A DNA stretch of 64,000 nt. It comes from Paralvinella palmiformis. Taxonomy: Eukaryota > Annelida > Polychaeta > Terebellida > Alvinellidae. The stretch spans positions 213,501 to 277,500 of the forward strand of contig JAODUP010000504.1 of the NCBI GenBank assembly GCA_025642065.1, read 5' to 3'. Positions 52,377 through 64,000 of this stretch are shown here, piece after piece. Below the pieces are notes generated by a model that was not told the DNA's origin, did not search any database, and worked only from the letters and a program-made list of their open reading frames with translations. Position 1 is the stretch's first letter. The number at the start of each line of letters is the position of its first letter. The translations under genes were made by a program, and so were the position numbers.

Positions 52377-53079
52377 AACAATCGAACTATCTATCTATCT
52401 ATTTCACTCATTCACAGTTGAAAGAGAGATACACACACGCATACAACCCACACAAAATCCAACGATCAGACACAGAAGAAGGGGGAGAGTAAACGATTCT
52501 AGTTGATAATAACACATTCTTAGCATTACGCAACTGGTTGAACTGCTTATCACAGACGATGAATGCTTCGGGAGACCTGCTGAGACTTTAATCCTCTTTA
52601 GACAAATAATACTCTTGTCCTTTTATGAATATTAGATGTTCCGTATGGCAATACATAGCCATTCTTCTTTAGATCTTATTTTATATCATCCCTTAGTGAT
52701 AGGCCCCAAGGGGTACTTTCATAAACTATTGATAAAGAGAACCATCACGGAATTAATTCCATTCACTCGTCACCGGAAAATATATACTGAGTGGTTGAGA
52801 TTACACTTAAAGCAGCTAAAATATCCATTCGCCTTCCGGCTTCGCTGCAAATCACTTGACCAGATTACGAAACCAGAGACAAATAGAAGGTTGTTGACAC
52901 TATCGCCGATAACTAGAAAGTCATTCGGTGCTATGATACGATATATCTAGCAACAATCAGTAACAAAGATGTCAACTTGGAACAGCTGGTATCTTGCAAG
53001 ATCATGACAGACATTCGTATGATCGGCAAAGAATCATTATAAATTGCTGACGCAATTAGAAAATTTATTTGAACACACA
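52377..53079. other. AT-rich sequence with an unassigned open frame
   Basis: A 104-codon plus-strand frame starts at ATG 52,636 and ends at 52,950. Its composition is mixed and rich in Arg/Lys/Leu, with no domain I recognise and no splice or polyadenylation context that stands out. I keep it as an unproven frame, not a gene. Confidence 0.3.
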
Positions 53080-53083
53080 CACA

Positions 53084-53144
<61 letters not shown>
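53080..53144. repeat. (CA)n-(TA)n microsatellite
   Basis: Short CA run, then a TA array to 53,143. Confidence 0.95.
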
Positions 53145-53145
<1 letters not shown>

Positions 53146-53304
53146 TACCGTAATTAGGAAAGTGGGTTAGGGATGGCTGACAGTCAGCGACAAATTTGAA
53201 AATATCATTTCTGTGAAGGTCGTAGAGTCCAGCGTCTGGTTTAAGGTGATTATGGGTACCTGTTGCAGAACCGACTTTGGATTCTTTTCACGCATTTTTG
53301 ACTG

Positions 53305-53600
53305 ATGATAATGGCAAAGATGTTTTATTTATAGAGCCCCGTATTCAGCTGTGCTGTTCTGGGGAGCTTTTACAGTATTATTATTATCATTTCTGACTCA
53401 GTCGAGCAGACACCTCAACTCCCAAGAGAGCATAAAGCGCACGCTGCTTTAATGGCGCGTAACATTACTCAGAACTATAATCATCACGTCCTGTCAGCTT
53501 ATCACTTCTAACTGAGTAAACCTGTCACCACATAACAGCATTATAGCTCTGAAGTCTCGAACCCGCGACCATGAGCAGCTGAGATATTCATGTTGCGTGA
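53305..53600 (-). mobile_element. SINE family B, copy 3
   Basis: On the minus strand, the B box 'ggtcgcgggttcgagac' (about 53,555-53,571) is followed by the family body ('ctgagtaatgttacgcgcc', 'gcagcgtgcgc', 'gagttgaggtg', 'gataataataatactgtaaa'). The end is 'ggggctctataaataaaac'. The last part matches copy 1 closely, which defines the 3' end of the family. The A-box side is decayed. Confidence 0.8.
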
Positions 53601-54077
53601 ACATCCGACGCGCCAAACGTAGTGATCATCCAATTTAAACACCCGACATTACCATTTAATACCCGTTTTCAGTCATCCTGGTAATCGCTCGTATAAATAG
53701 TTGCGTTTCTATGCAGGCGGGTCAAGTATCTCATTTACCTCCATCTAGCTTAAATATAAAGTGGCGTATGATGTCAGCATACATTAAACTTTCGAAAATC
53801 CGATGGGATGGGATGATAGCACGTTAGTGAAATGTGTTAAAGTCAGGTTACGTCGATAAAAATCGGCACCGACAGTTTAGAAATGTTTCGTTTGAATCCC
53901 AATAATTTTATTTCGCCAAAATCATAAATAGCCATAAAGTCTTCAAGCTCGAAGAATTCGCAAAAGATTCATAATGCTTACCGATAAAAGGCACAACTCT
54001 AATCAATCCCGATATTAAATATTTTAGTGCGTGTTCCATCACAATATCAATCTCCAAATAACGTGATGTCAGAAAAG
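53601..54077. other. AT-rich non-coding sequence
   Basis: No feature recognised. Confidence 0.4.
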
Positions 54078-54110
54078 GTATCTCTCTCTGTCTCTCTCTC
54101 TTTCTCTCTC

Positions 54111-54196
<86 letters not shown>
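54078..54196. repeat. (CT)n-(TA)n microsatellite
   Basis: CT array with small breaks, then TA. Confidence 0.95.
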
Positions 54197-54199
<3 letters not shown>

Positions 54200-54267
54200 G
54201 TCATATAAATGATTCTGCTATAAAAATACAAAGTTGAAGGATGTCAACCGTATTGGCCAAATTCAGC

Positions 54268-54270
54268 CAA

Positions 54271-54314
<44 letters not shown>

Positions 54315-54400
54315 CCATATTTATATAGCACTCTTTTCATAAACTATATCATGTTCAAAAAGTGCTTTACAATACAAGACATTTAAACAATGTTTTTTAA
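54268..54400 (-). mobile_element. L2-type retroposon 3' end with (AAT)n tail
   Basis: On the minus strand, 'gtaaagcactttttgaacat' and 'gaaaagagtgctatataaat' run into an AAT trinucleotide tail. Paired GTAAAGCGCTTT and GCGCTATATAAAT elements before a short repeat are typical of L2 LINEs and the SINEs that share their tails. The body beyond about 54,400 is not recognisable. Confidence 0.6.
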
Positions 54401-54846
54401 ATGACATGGAATAATATATATTAAATGTAAAATAAAATATTACAATATACTGGTGATTAATATTTTTTGACGTAATAGTATGATTAAACAAATGAGTATC
54501 ACTCTCATTTTTATAATTGCCTTATGGTAAACGAATTGAGGAAGTGATGACCACTTTTGTAATATTACTGCAGCTTCACTTCAAACAACACAGACAATCC
54601 GTCATCAGCAAATTATGAAATATGACATTTTAAATCGTCTCAGAATTATCAGTATAGTTTTCGATTTTGTTCGCATTTACGTTTGCTTTTCCGGAGGTCA
54701 AGTATATTTCCTGTTATCGAACAAACATATTAGTTTTAAGTTTTTCATATACAATCAACCAATAAAGATCCTGATTTCTGCCAAATACTTAGGTTTTTAT
54801 TGAAAATAACATATTTAATCACCATATCTACTTTATGTCAGTGTTC

Positions 54847-54904
<58 letters not shown>

Positions 54905-55689
54905 GGCTAACTTAAAACACAACAGGTTAATGATATGTGTTTCATTGCAATTTAAGATCCCTTGATTGAAGCAAAATATTTTCCTATGCTAACAATCCTT
55001 ATTGAAATAAAGGTAGCCAGATGACAGTCCAGGCTAAGTATGAACGATTTAATGATAGATGAACAAGTGAGATGTGGTGTAATAGTTCAAGTTTTATTGA
55101 TGTATGTATCATACTTCAGCAATAATTAGTGGAAATCCACAACTATCAGGCAATCATGACTAAAACATTCCACACTGAATGTAGAATCGATACAATCGTA
55201 CAGGGATTCAAACTTTCTTTTGAATAACAATATTTATTTGGTTAAATTTCGCCATTAAAGCTAATTTATTTAGAAGTGATATACGCTTTTACGAGGTACA
55301 CAACTATTCAACTAATTATGTTTTTAAATAAATCTTTTATGCGAAATCTGTCTCAGATGTTGGTTATAGCATATTGTTATGATTTGTTAGAACAAACCAT
55401 AACAATGGAAGCTATCTACATTCACTGGTTTTATTATTGGGTCTATCTATATATGCTAAAACATGTACAACTGCAGTAAGTAAGTACTTTGATGATCATT
55501 ATATATTATCAGGTAGTATTTCGACTTCGTATATGGTCAGACTTAATATAAACGTACAGTTGTTATATTTTCGTGCATGAATTTGCCTCAAAGCCTAATT
55601 CTCAGCGGCTTATCTTTAATAAGTTGACCGTGCACGTTGTGAATGAACATCCTCCTGTTAAATATAGCATGAATGTTTTCATAAAATAT
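54401..55689. other. AT-rich non-coding sequence
   Basis: TA array 54,849-54,901. Short frames without motifs. No gene. Confidence 0.45.
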
Positions 55690-55890
55690 AAATGTGACAA
55701 TAGTACAAGTGGTCACGGCATGGTCTTGGTCACGGTGGCGTATTAAACCTTTCATTTCACATAAATCTAACAACAAATATTATGATGTTATTCTGTCAAA
55801 GGACAATACTGGTTTCACTTGTACAGATGTCGTTGCTACCGTATTCAACGACTACTTTACTAATATTATGGTTTCTGGTGACTCAATAAA
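55690..55890 (+). pseudogene. LINE ORF2 linker fragment
   Basis: A plus-strand frame contains DVVATVFNDYFTNI (about 55,824-55,865). The F-N-D-Y-F pattern is characteristic of the linker between endonuclease and RT in LINE ORF2 proteins. No RT domain follows, so it is a small fragment. The frame stays open to 56,017, but that part is unrecognised. Confidence 0.55.
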
Positions 55891-56137
55891 AGATGACGAC
55901 AAGATATTGGTTAGCTCTTCGGATCATGAGACTACCTGCAGCGGAGATAATATGTATTGGGTTCCTTGCTTCAGAGTGCCCGACGTGGAGAAACGTTGCG
56001 AAACAAAGCACGAATGATTTATCAATAAAATAGGATAGATTTGGCATTAAAACAAGTATAATCTTCTGCAACCAATTGACGAATAACGATCGTGCCTTGG
56101 GAAACAATATAGTAGCACGTGTTATTTTCCATTGGTT

Positions 56138-56313
56138 CGTAGCTGTAGTGATGATCCATCGTGTATCAAACTCAGTATAGAAACCAAATTATATGAAAGC
56201 TGTCAACTACGACAGTAACAAGGGCCGTAGCTGTAGTGATGATCCATCGTGTATCAAACTCAGTATAGAAACCAAATTATATGAAAGCTGTCAACTACGA
56301 CAGTAACAAGGGC
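56138..56313. repeat. Perfect 88-bp tandem duplication
   Basis: Positions 56,138-56,225 and 56,226-56,313 are identical over all 88 bases. The identity suggests a very recent duplication or an assembly artefact. Confidence 0.95.
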
Positions 56314-57027
56314 TTAAAACGACATATGTTTTGACACGAACAACAACCAATCAGAATCATTCCCGAATTATAGTAGTACTATAGTACTATCGAAAGGAAT
56401 CATAAAATTAATTATTAATAAATAAGGTATACACAAACTCGACGAGTTTTGACAACCGGTGATACATTTTCTTGTATAATTATTTTAACATGACAGTTCG
56501 AAGTCGCTATATTTATGATTTAAAAAAAAATGAAACTCGTGTCCTTTAGCATAGCAACAAGACATAATTTATATTACTGGAGATAGATATGGACCACAGT
56601 AATGACTCCCAAATGGCTGGTACCTCCTATAGAAGTTGAGGTAATGGCATTTTGACATAATGTTCCTTTGAATGCCATATCGAGGCTAATTATCATAATA
56701 TGGTATTACAATCTACTGGGTGATTGAAGCCGTCACTGGGAAATCCACCCATACTGGTATCAGTTGCAAAGAAAAACAATAAAGATAATAGAAAGATAAC
56801 AAAATCTTTGGTGTTCCTAAACACGGATATAAGATGGGTAGAGAGTTGACATAGTTATGTAAATGTTGAGTTTTATCATCTGTATACATTTGTCACCATG
56901 GTAATTCCTTCGCTTTCTGACTTGATTACTTAATGCACTAAAGTAAATGAATTGATAATTCTAAGATATAAGTAAAGTTAGTGAATATTTCTATTTGTTT
57001 TTCAATGTTTCAATCTGCTTATTTAAA

Positions 57028-57028
<1 letters not shown>
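56314..57028. other. AT-rich non-coding sequence
   Basis: No feature recognised. Confidence 0.4.

Positions 57029-57102
<74 letters not shown>
57029..57102. repeat. (TA)n microsatellite
   Basis: TA array followed by a short TG run. Confidence 0.95.
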
Positions 57103-57105
<3 letters not shown>

Positions 57106-57162
57106 TATGTGTGTGTGTATTTTGAATAAACATGACTATTTAGAGGTAAATAGTAGGTTGTA

Positions 57163-57247
57163 GGGAAGCCTTTCTCATATTATATATTGTTTAGCGCTTG
57201 TTACTATAATTAGTGTTTACGACCTGGCATATTAATTGTTTTATAAG
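57163..57247 (+). repeat. Duplicated block A, copy 2
   Basis: Gapless 85-base alignment with 35,147-35,231. Confidence 0.75.
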
Positions 57248-57351
57248 AGTCATCAATTCATTAATTGATTCATTTCTTTATTGACACATCCATCAATACA
57301 TATCCAGCTCACTTCACCTCACTGAAAAAAGAACTTTGTTATCATTATTGT

Positions 57352-57620
57352 GCTATATTTAAGAATTCAAGCTAAATGGATTCATACTAACAATAAATAA
57401 AAGAAACTTGAAGGTTAAATTAAAGTCCTTGATTATGAGCAATGTAGCTGGGCCGTAGTTATTCCTACCCATAATCAAATAAACGCATTGTTATTCATCA
57501 TCTTAATATCCAATCTTTTGGCCATAAGACCCTTAAGTCATTGATGTATTATTATATTATATTTTAAGCTTATATTGCAGGAGATATTATTGTCAGATGA
57601 CTTTCGGGTAATAACGACTC
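57352..57620 (+). repeat. Duplicated block B, copy 2
   Basis: Aligns with 38,592-38,862. Only about 105 bases separate it from block A here, against about 3.4 kb in copy 1, where a tetranucleotide array, a LINE and further microsatellites lie between. Confidence 0.8.
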
Positions 57621-58449
57621 GAAAACAATATTGACATTAAGTGTACGATATTCAGTCTCCCAACGTATTATTTTATATTAACAGCTCCAACAATTATGAA
57701 CAATTATTATGAATGCGCATTCTGAATTAATGTTTTATGGTTGGCATTTAGGCTTTTGGAGCTATCATGTTCTCAAAGCTCCGATAACGTACGCTCCAAA
57801 CGATTCTAAGCAGGGTTATCCGACAATTTTATTTTTATCTACCTGAGAAATAGCCGTATTCTTCAGAGTTATGAGGAACACACTGGTTTTGTTGGCATCA
57901 GAATCAGTTACATGACTACAGTCCAAGAGGCAATAGTATCATTCATTATTAACTATATTTCATTAGTTTTGTTAATGAAATTAGTTCAAGTCAAATAGAT
58001 TATATGCCACCATATGACAAATAATAACACAAACATTTCAGTAATATCTATGCGAAGCATATCAGTTCTATTTTTCCACTAGTGTTTTCATCTTTCAACA
58101 TATTTACTCGATTACACCCCCCCCCCAAAAAAAAATTGCCTTGTTATTATTATTATTATTATTATTCGTAATCGTCGTCGTTGTTCACCAGATGAACTGT
58201 ATAACGATTATAATAGGCATCATTATCTTCATCATGGTCATTGTGTCATCTTCATCATCATCGTACTTGTTATTATCATCTTTATCATGATCAACATTAT
58301 CCTAGTTACTATAATAATAATAAGTATTATTAATTAAGAAGTGCATAGCATTTCATACAGACATACATTTAGCAGGGCGTAAATATAATGTTTAATCTAT
58401 GGTCCTAAACACCCTAGCTACCCTATTTTAAGCTTTACGATACCCTTTG
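57621..58449. other. AT-rich non-coding sequence
   Basis: C run near 58,117-58,126 and an ATT run at 58,143-58,166. No gene. Confidence 0.45.
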
Positions 58450-59415
58450 TTTGTAATACTCGACATTATAACTAAATTGATCAAATGTATATCGAAAGGG
58501 TCAATAAGATAGCAATGTTTTCGTTCAAGGTAATCGAATCAAGTAACGATTAACTCACGATTTGCAGCTTTATTGATTACACCTCTACGTAATTATCTCT
58601 TGTCACATTTTTGTTACTTTATCATACGTTACGAAGTTATGCGATTATAAATCTGATATATTGTAGTATGTCGACCAATATTAATACATGATTTGTGTTT
58701 CAGTTGTTTCAATAGATTGATACTTAGTACACCTTCTTGTTTCGATATATTAACAACACCATGCACCATTTTTGTAAGGGATTTATAAGTAATTATTATA
58801 CGCATTAACATATGCCCATAATTTTGTCTCCCCCCCCCCCCGAATTATTTTTGTATATACAGTTAATACTTTAATACGAAGAACATCAAAGCCTGTAAGC
58901 AAAACAAACCTGTATTGCGACGGTATACCTATAACATAAATATTATCTTGAAAATGAGACCAACTCTCTAACGAATCAATACGTTACTTGTCATTTGACA
59001 GTTGGATTTAAAGGTATGATAAAAGAAGAATATTATATTTTAAATCAGTAGTATTGCAATCACCGTTTAAAAGATCCACCTTTCTTTATCTATCAGATTT
59101 AATGCATGAAGACATTTTAGTCTATTTTTCAGATTGTTTCGTCTCTTGTGATTTTTCCAGTCAAAATAAAATTCGGAATTGATTGTCGTCTTTTCCGGCA
59201 ATATCCAGATATTACTCTGGTTGGGCGTCATGTAGAAAACGATTTCAGGAAAATTGCATTCTCTTGATGGACAGAGAACGACTTCAGTTAACCAGAGTGT
59301 GTTTTATTTTCCCAAACAGTTCCAGATGTATTGTTGAAAAAGTATTGATCGTAAACAAGGTACGTGAACGTGATCGTTATCGTACCTCGCTGGCAGTGTT
59401 ATATGACCTTCTGGA
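58450..59415 (-). repeat. Duplicated block C, copy 2 (inverted)
   Basis: The reverse complement of this stretch aligns with 40,000-41,070. On the minus strand the frames ISKQEGVLSINL ... NIGRHTTIYQIYN (58,629-58,811) and EIVFYMTPNQS (near 59,230) have counterparts in copy 1, such as EIILYLTANQS. That suggests a shared protein-coding ancestor, now broken in both. Upstream on the minus strand (about 59,430-59,560) a further frame reads SVFVNEYTFVFDRVLDSAWK and may belong to the same ancestor, but I do not recognise the protein. Confidence 0.7.
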
Positions 59416-61901
59416 TTAAGTCCATCTATGTAAATATATAGAAACTGTCATCGCCACTCATTTGCCATTGGTTTTTCCATGCACTATCAAGAACCCTGTC
59501 AAACACAAACGTATATTCATTCACAAACACACTTATGAATATGGACCTTTTTTCAGTGTCCTTTGATGGAATGTTTTCACACACTGCTAAGATGTTTATT
59601 TTCTGAGCCTGAAATTCAGGTTTTACTATATGTTTGCTGTTTTCCTTTGGTGCTTCACAAGTTAGTATTTTAGTACTTTGAAGAAAGAGACAATAATCAA
59701 AAGGTAAGTATAAACATAGATTGTTAGGTAGTTAACCTAGGTAGTTAACATTTAGTCAGCTGCCTTGCTCTGACCTAGGTGTGTACATTCAGTGGGTATG
59801 ACAAGTTTTACAACTAATTAAAATTGTCGTGACACTATATGTGTGAACATGGAATGTTGTTACTTTCAATTGACTATCCCGATGAATAACCTAGATGTAT
59901 TTTATATGCGATAGTGCGTATTGACATAGTTCTATCTGAATTATGGGGGGGGGGGATATCAGCTTTTGTCCGCAATATGGCAAGTAGATTTATCCTTAGC
60001 AGCGAAAATGCGTGAATTATAAATAAGCCATCTCCATCAGGCTTTATATGATTATGTGATCATTTTAAGTGGGATAATGATTGATAAGGCAATGAGAGCA
60101 TAGGTAAAAAACTAAATTAAATATATATAACAAAATCGATCATACTAACAGAAACCATAAAATAAACTAGTATGTCCTTTCTCGTGTAATAAGTTACTAC
60201 GGCTGGTCTACTGAAATAACAAGTTAATTAAGAAGCTCAAGAAATTGAATCAAGTTTTATTGACTATTCTACGCGTTCATCAAACAGAAGTGATGTAGAA
60301 ATGTTCTAAATGATGGAACTAGGCTTAATAAGGCATAATGTGGGCATGATTACTACTGATAAGCAAAAAATAAATACTTGATTTTACATTATCATATAGT
60401 TTCTTTATTTCCAATTTGCTTTAATGGAACATACAAATTATTAAATTAGAAAGCTGGTAGCTGTTTTTTCGCAATTAAAAGTTCTTAAGTAGCAGCATCT
60501 TTCATTTATACTTTTGAAGTACCTTGCTATCTTTTTCAGATCAATATTGATGCAGTGGGATAACTGTATAATTTAATGTATCGTAATGTACAAGTTCAAA
60601 TATCGTAAAAGCTTCACTTAAACTGCGATATTATCAATCAGATGTGAATGATATTGACTGAATTATCGACAATATCGATTTCTTTTTACTAATAATAGAT
60701 TTCTTTATGATGAAACCAGATAAGTGATATTTTTTAAGTTTTGCTTCGTCCAGGGATTGAATTAGAGGCACTGGTTCTGACGAAATATTGCTTTTGATCG
60801 CACAAAATGACCTCTAGATGGTAGAAAATTACCTTTTAACTCTAACACCCTCATCATTTAGGGCTAATGATGATAATACTACTTATTGTATTGTAATAGG
60901 CGTTCAGCGTTTGATTGATTATCTTCTAATTCACTGAAGTTAATGAAATATGAAATATTCAGTTTCCTATGAACTGTTCGATAGCGCAGGTGTTAGAGGA
61001 GTGGGCAGCAGGCAGAAGAAAGGTGACGGTCTGAATACTACTCTCATCAATAATAAACTCTGAATACTTTGAAGAAGTAGCAGAAAGTATGTTTTTCCTG
61101 TCCATTCTGGTGTTTAACTTTATTCTAGTTAGTTTTTACATAATGCTTTTGATGTAGTCTTTTAGATGTTCTTTTAATTTCTGCTAGTTAATAATTGTAA
61201 TAATTAATCTCCATTATTATTAAAATATTTTATATTTTCATTAGATTGTACATTAATTTGTTCCTTTTCTATTGTTTCTTTAAAGGTGGTCTTTAATAGG
61301 CATTTGTGAACACACTCAATATCATCATCTACAATAAAGTTATTAATCAATTCCGATATCGCTAAAGGATAGAAGAGAGATGCTAGATTTGTTTATCGTG
61401 GTCTCATTGATCACCTATGTTAATATTGAAGGATAAATAAATTTATTTAAAAAATAATATATTAAACATTATACTAAATTATTTGTTGTTTGCAAGAAAT
61501 TTCGCAAGCCGTATTATGTAGTCTCAAAAATACTTAGTTTATTGAAACAAAATAACCACTAATAGGGAAATGGATTGGTCTTCGATGTCATTTTGATAAT
61601 GAATGTAAGCATTTCGGTGTAAATATTTCAATAAAATTGTAAATTTTTGTATGAATCATTTGTCAATGCTTTATATTAAGAGTACTGAATCCAAATAAAA
61701 GCATACCATTTCGATCAAATGGATTATTTTGAACCAACGTATGCAATGATATTAGTATGTAATGTTAAGTAAAAATCTATCGATTAAATATATTTTACTT
61801 TACTTCGTTTAAAAAAAATATCTTATTACCTTTGATTTGTCTACTGCTAACAAGTAAGTTATTGCTAACATGTTATGGAATAACCCTCACATCATCTGAG
61901 T

Positions 61902-61902
<1 letters not shown>
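59416..61902. other. AT-rich non-coding sequence
   Basis: G run near 59,944-59,954. A weak tRNA-like string near 60,978 was not convincing. No gene recognised. Confidence 0.4.

Positions 61903-61972
<70 letters not shown>
61903..61972. repeat. (TA)n microsatellite
   Basis: TA array. Confidence 0.95.
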
Positions 61973-61973
<1 letters not shown>

Positions 61974-62234
61974 TGGTAGCTATATTTACTATTTGTTTGT
62001 GCTGTATTCATGATATCTTGAATGCTAGCACCTATGTTTGTATTTGTACGCAATATGACTTAAAGATTTGACATAATGCATAATAGTTATACGCAATTTT
62101 GGCCGAAGCAATGTCGATCAGAGGAGGTTTCTATAATATGGTAATGATGGAACTTTTGAACCATTTCATTGTTTCTTTGTGGATACTCTTTTTATGTCAA
62201 TTGCTACAATATGCTGAAAGTTGACCCTCCACTA

Positions 62235-62320
62235 GGTGCGCCACTGAGCTCGATTCTTTTCAAGAATATTGGCGCTATAGAAGTCTTGAAATCATTATTA
62301 ATTATTACAATTATCTCAGA
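62235..62320 (+). mobile_element. Retroposon 3' tail, second copy
   Basis: 'gaatattggcgctatagaag' at about 62,263-62,282 matches the tail at about 629-648 and is followed by an imperfect ATT-rich stretch. Both copies also share a preceding 'gagct' and a 'caag/caagg' just upstream. Confidence 0.5.
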
Positions 62321-63071
62321 TTTTAAAATTATACTTTAAATTGCTCTGGCGTAAGTATAAACTGTATTCTAAAAGTGCTTCTTCAGTTTGCTACGAGTTG
62401 AAAATGATAATAAACGCAGTTATATGAGACAAATGGATACTTCCCATAGCTCTTATTATCTGGCAGCCAAGTCTAAGCTGGGAAGCGTTATTAAAGTAAA
62501 CCCAGAAAATGAATCATCATAAAGGAATTACCCTATTTTATTTATATATAACTTTTTGAAAACAATATGCAATAAAAGATGATGTGCTTCTGAATTTTTC
62601 TAATTAATTTAACTCACCAAAAATTTCTTTTAAATGCAGGAACATATTGTAACAGATATGTGTATATATTTGAAACATGCTTTCCTATTAATGTTACGTT
62701 AATACTATAATATTCACTTTGCCTTGGATATGTTATTTTCTTTGTCGTAGCCGAAAACAATTTCAGCTATCAATAAGATAACTATTATTGCCCTGTCACA
62801 AAATGATGGAAACTTCGATGGTGCCAAAACTAATCGATATTAGTTTAGAGACACTCGTGGTTTCGCTACATCGAGTAGAATATGTCTAAAGTTATATCCA
62901 TGTTGCTGCTTCATATGATTTGGGTTAAATGATATATGATGCCCTGCTTTCATAAATCTTCATTTGGACTTCGTTCATATATGATTAAACATGAACAGAT
63001 CTAAGATCTGTGACTTGTGTCAGTTGTTAGTTTACATTTCCGTGAAAACTATCAATTAAGATACCCGTTGT

Positions 63072-63076
<5 letters not shown>
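62321..63076. other. AT-rich non-coding sequence
   Basis: No feature recognised. Confidence 0.4.

Positions 63077-63149
<73 letters not shown>
63077..63149. repeat. (TA)n microsatellite
   Basis: TA array. Confidence 0.95.
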
Positions 63150-63152
<3 letters not shown>

Positions 63153-63737
63153 TTCAACTTCCAGCTTAACGGTTTGGCTATTATGATTATGTTAAGTTTA
63201 TTATTTTATCGAGCTGATGATTGCCACATGATGACACATGATTATCAGTTGTGACGGTAAACGACTTAAGTTTAATGTTGAAAAATGGAGAGATGTTCTG
63301 CAGTAATCACCAGTGTTACTTGACACCAGCTAGAATAGGAATATACGTTTTTGTTGAAAAAGGATATGTCGATTTGACACCATAGTACACATTTATACAT
63401 ATGAATCAGTCTACAACTTAAAACAGTAAATGGACAATGCAGAATTATCCCGTAAATGCCTAAGTACATTATGAACCAATACTCCCCTCCAGATTAGAAT
63501 TATGGAATTAAAAATCGAGAAAGAAGCTAGTTCAAAGTTACTAGTGCACACAATTTCCCCCCGATTAAAACATAGATTAAAGTGGATGATACTCAATGAC
63601 AACCGGCTCCCACAATGTTCAAGGTTTGCTGGAGTCATTCATATCTAAACCGATGCCCTAAAATGAATAATTTAACAGGCATAGAGGTCATGGTATAACT
63701 ATATGTTTACAATCTGACAAAAGTGTGATCTTACTAT
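63150..63737. other. AT-rich non-coding sequence
   Basis: Short minus-strand frames without motifs. No gene. Confidence 0.4.
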
Positions 63738-64000
63738 TCACACCTGACTTTAATGGGTTGATCGACCCCAGGTCAATTAATGCGCACCACGTAAATATGT
63801 TATGTAATTAATGTAGAATTGATCATGAATGGAGTGATAGCAAAGGATATTTATAAACGAAATAAGGGCCAAAAGCTGACAGCCATTTATTTTAGCATCT
63901 TAGGGCGCCAACCACTTCTGAGTAGACAGATCACAGCCATAAATCTAATAAAACAAACAATATAAGATGAGTTAATATTATAGAGGTACTTTACCACCAA
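63738..64000 (+). repeat. Duplicated block D, copy 2, cut by the window end
   Basis: Aligns with 45,813-46,070 in the same orientation. The similarity is still strong at the last base, so the block probably continues beyond the window. Confidence 0.8.

Noticed and set aside
60970..61050. tRNA-like string near 60,978
   Set aside because: Only a weak A-box-like part. No B box at proper spacing.

Overview
This is eukaryotic, almost certainly invertebrate animal, genomic DNA. There are no dense operon-like reading frames. Most of the window is intronic or intergenic, packed with simple-sequence repeats (CA, TA, CT, TCAC, CATC, AAT) and retroposon remnants. The one gene I recognise is an exon of a rhodopsin-type neuropeptide receptor of the thyrotropin-releasing-hormone (TRH) receptor family. 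In protostomes this family includes the EFLGamide receptors. The receptor, the tRNA-derived SINEs, the LINE remnants and the heavy tetranucleotide arrays suggest a lophotrochozoan, perhaps a mollusc. That taxonomic call is an inference, not shown directly.

Layout. 1-28 kb: relatively GC- and CpG-rich, mostly single-copy sequence broken by simple repeats. The TRH-receptor-like exon lies at 21,763-22,680 on the minus strand. It carries the N terminus and TM1-TM5 and ends at a splice donor. TM6-TM7 should lie at lower coordinates, but I did not find them. Two strong minus-strand splice donors at 22,989 and 23,109 may mark 5' UTR exons in the CpG-rich flank. Several CTCF-like motifs are scattered between 4.9 and 17.6 kb.

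28-64 kb: AT-rich, CpG-poor and retroposon-rich. It holds two minus-strand non-LTR retrotransposon remnants (33.4-35.0 and 36.3-37.7 kb) and smaller LINE pieces at 42.8, 54.3 and 55.7 kb. Three copies of each of two tRNA-derived SINE families are spread over the whole window. A possible unrecognised terminal exon lies at 46,760-47,122 (minus). One stretch (about 32.1-32.9 kb) looks like poor-quality consensus.

The most notable structure I found is a set of four diverged duplicated blocks in the same order at 35.1-46.1 kb and 57.2-64.0 kb. They look like an old segmental duplication in which the third block is inverted in one copy. I see no CRISPR, rRNA, functional tRNA, operon or recognisable novel multi-gene system.
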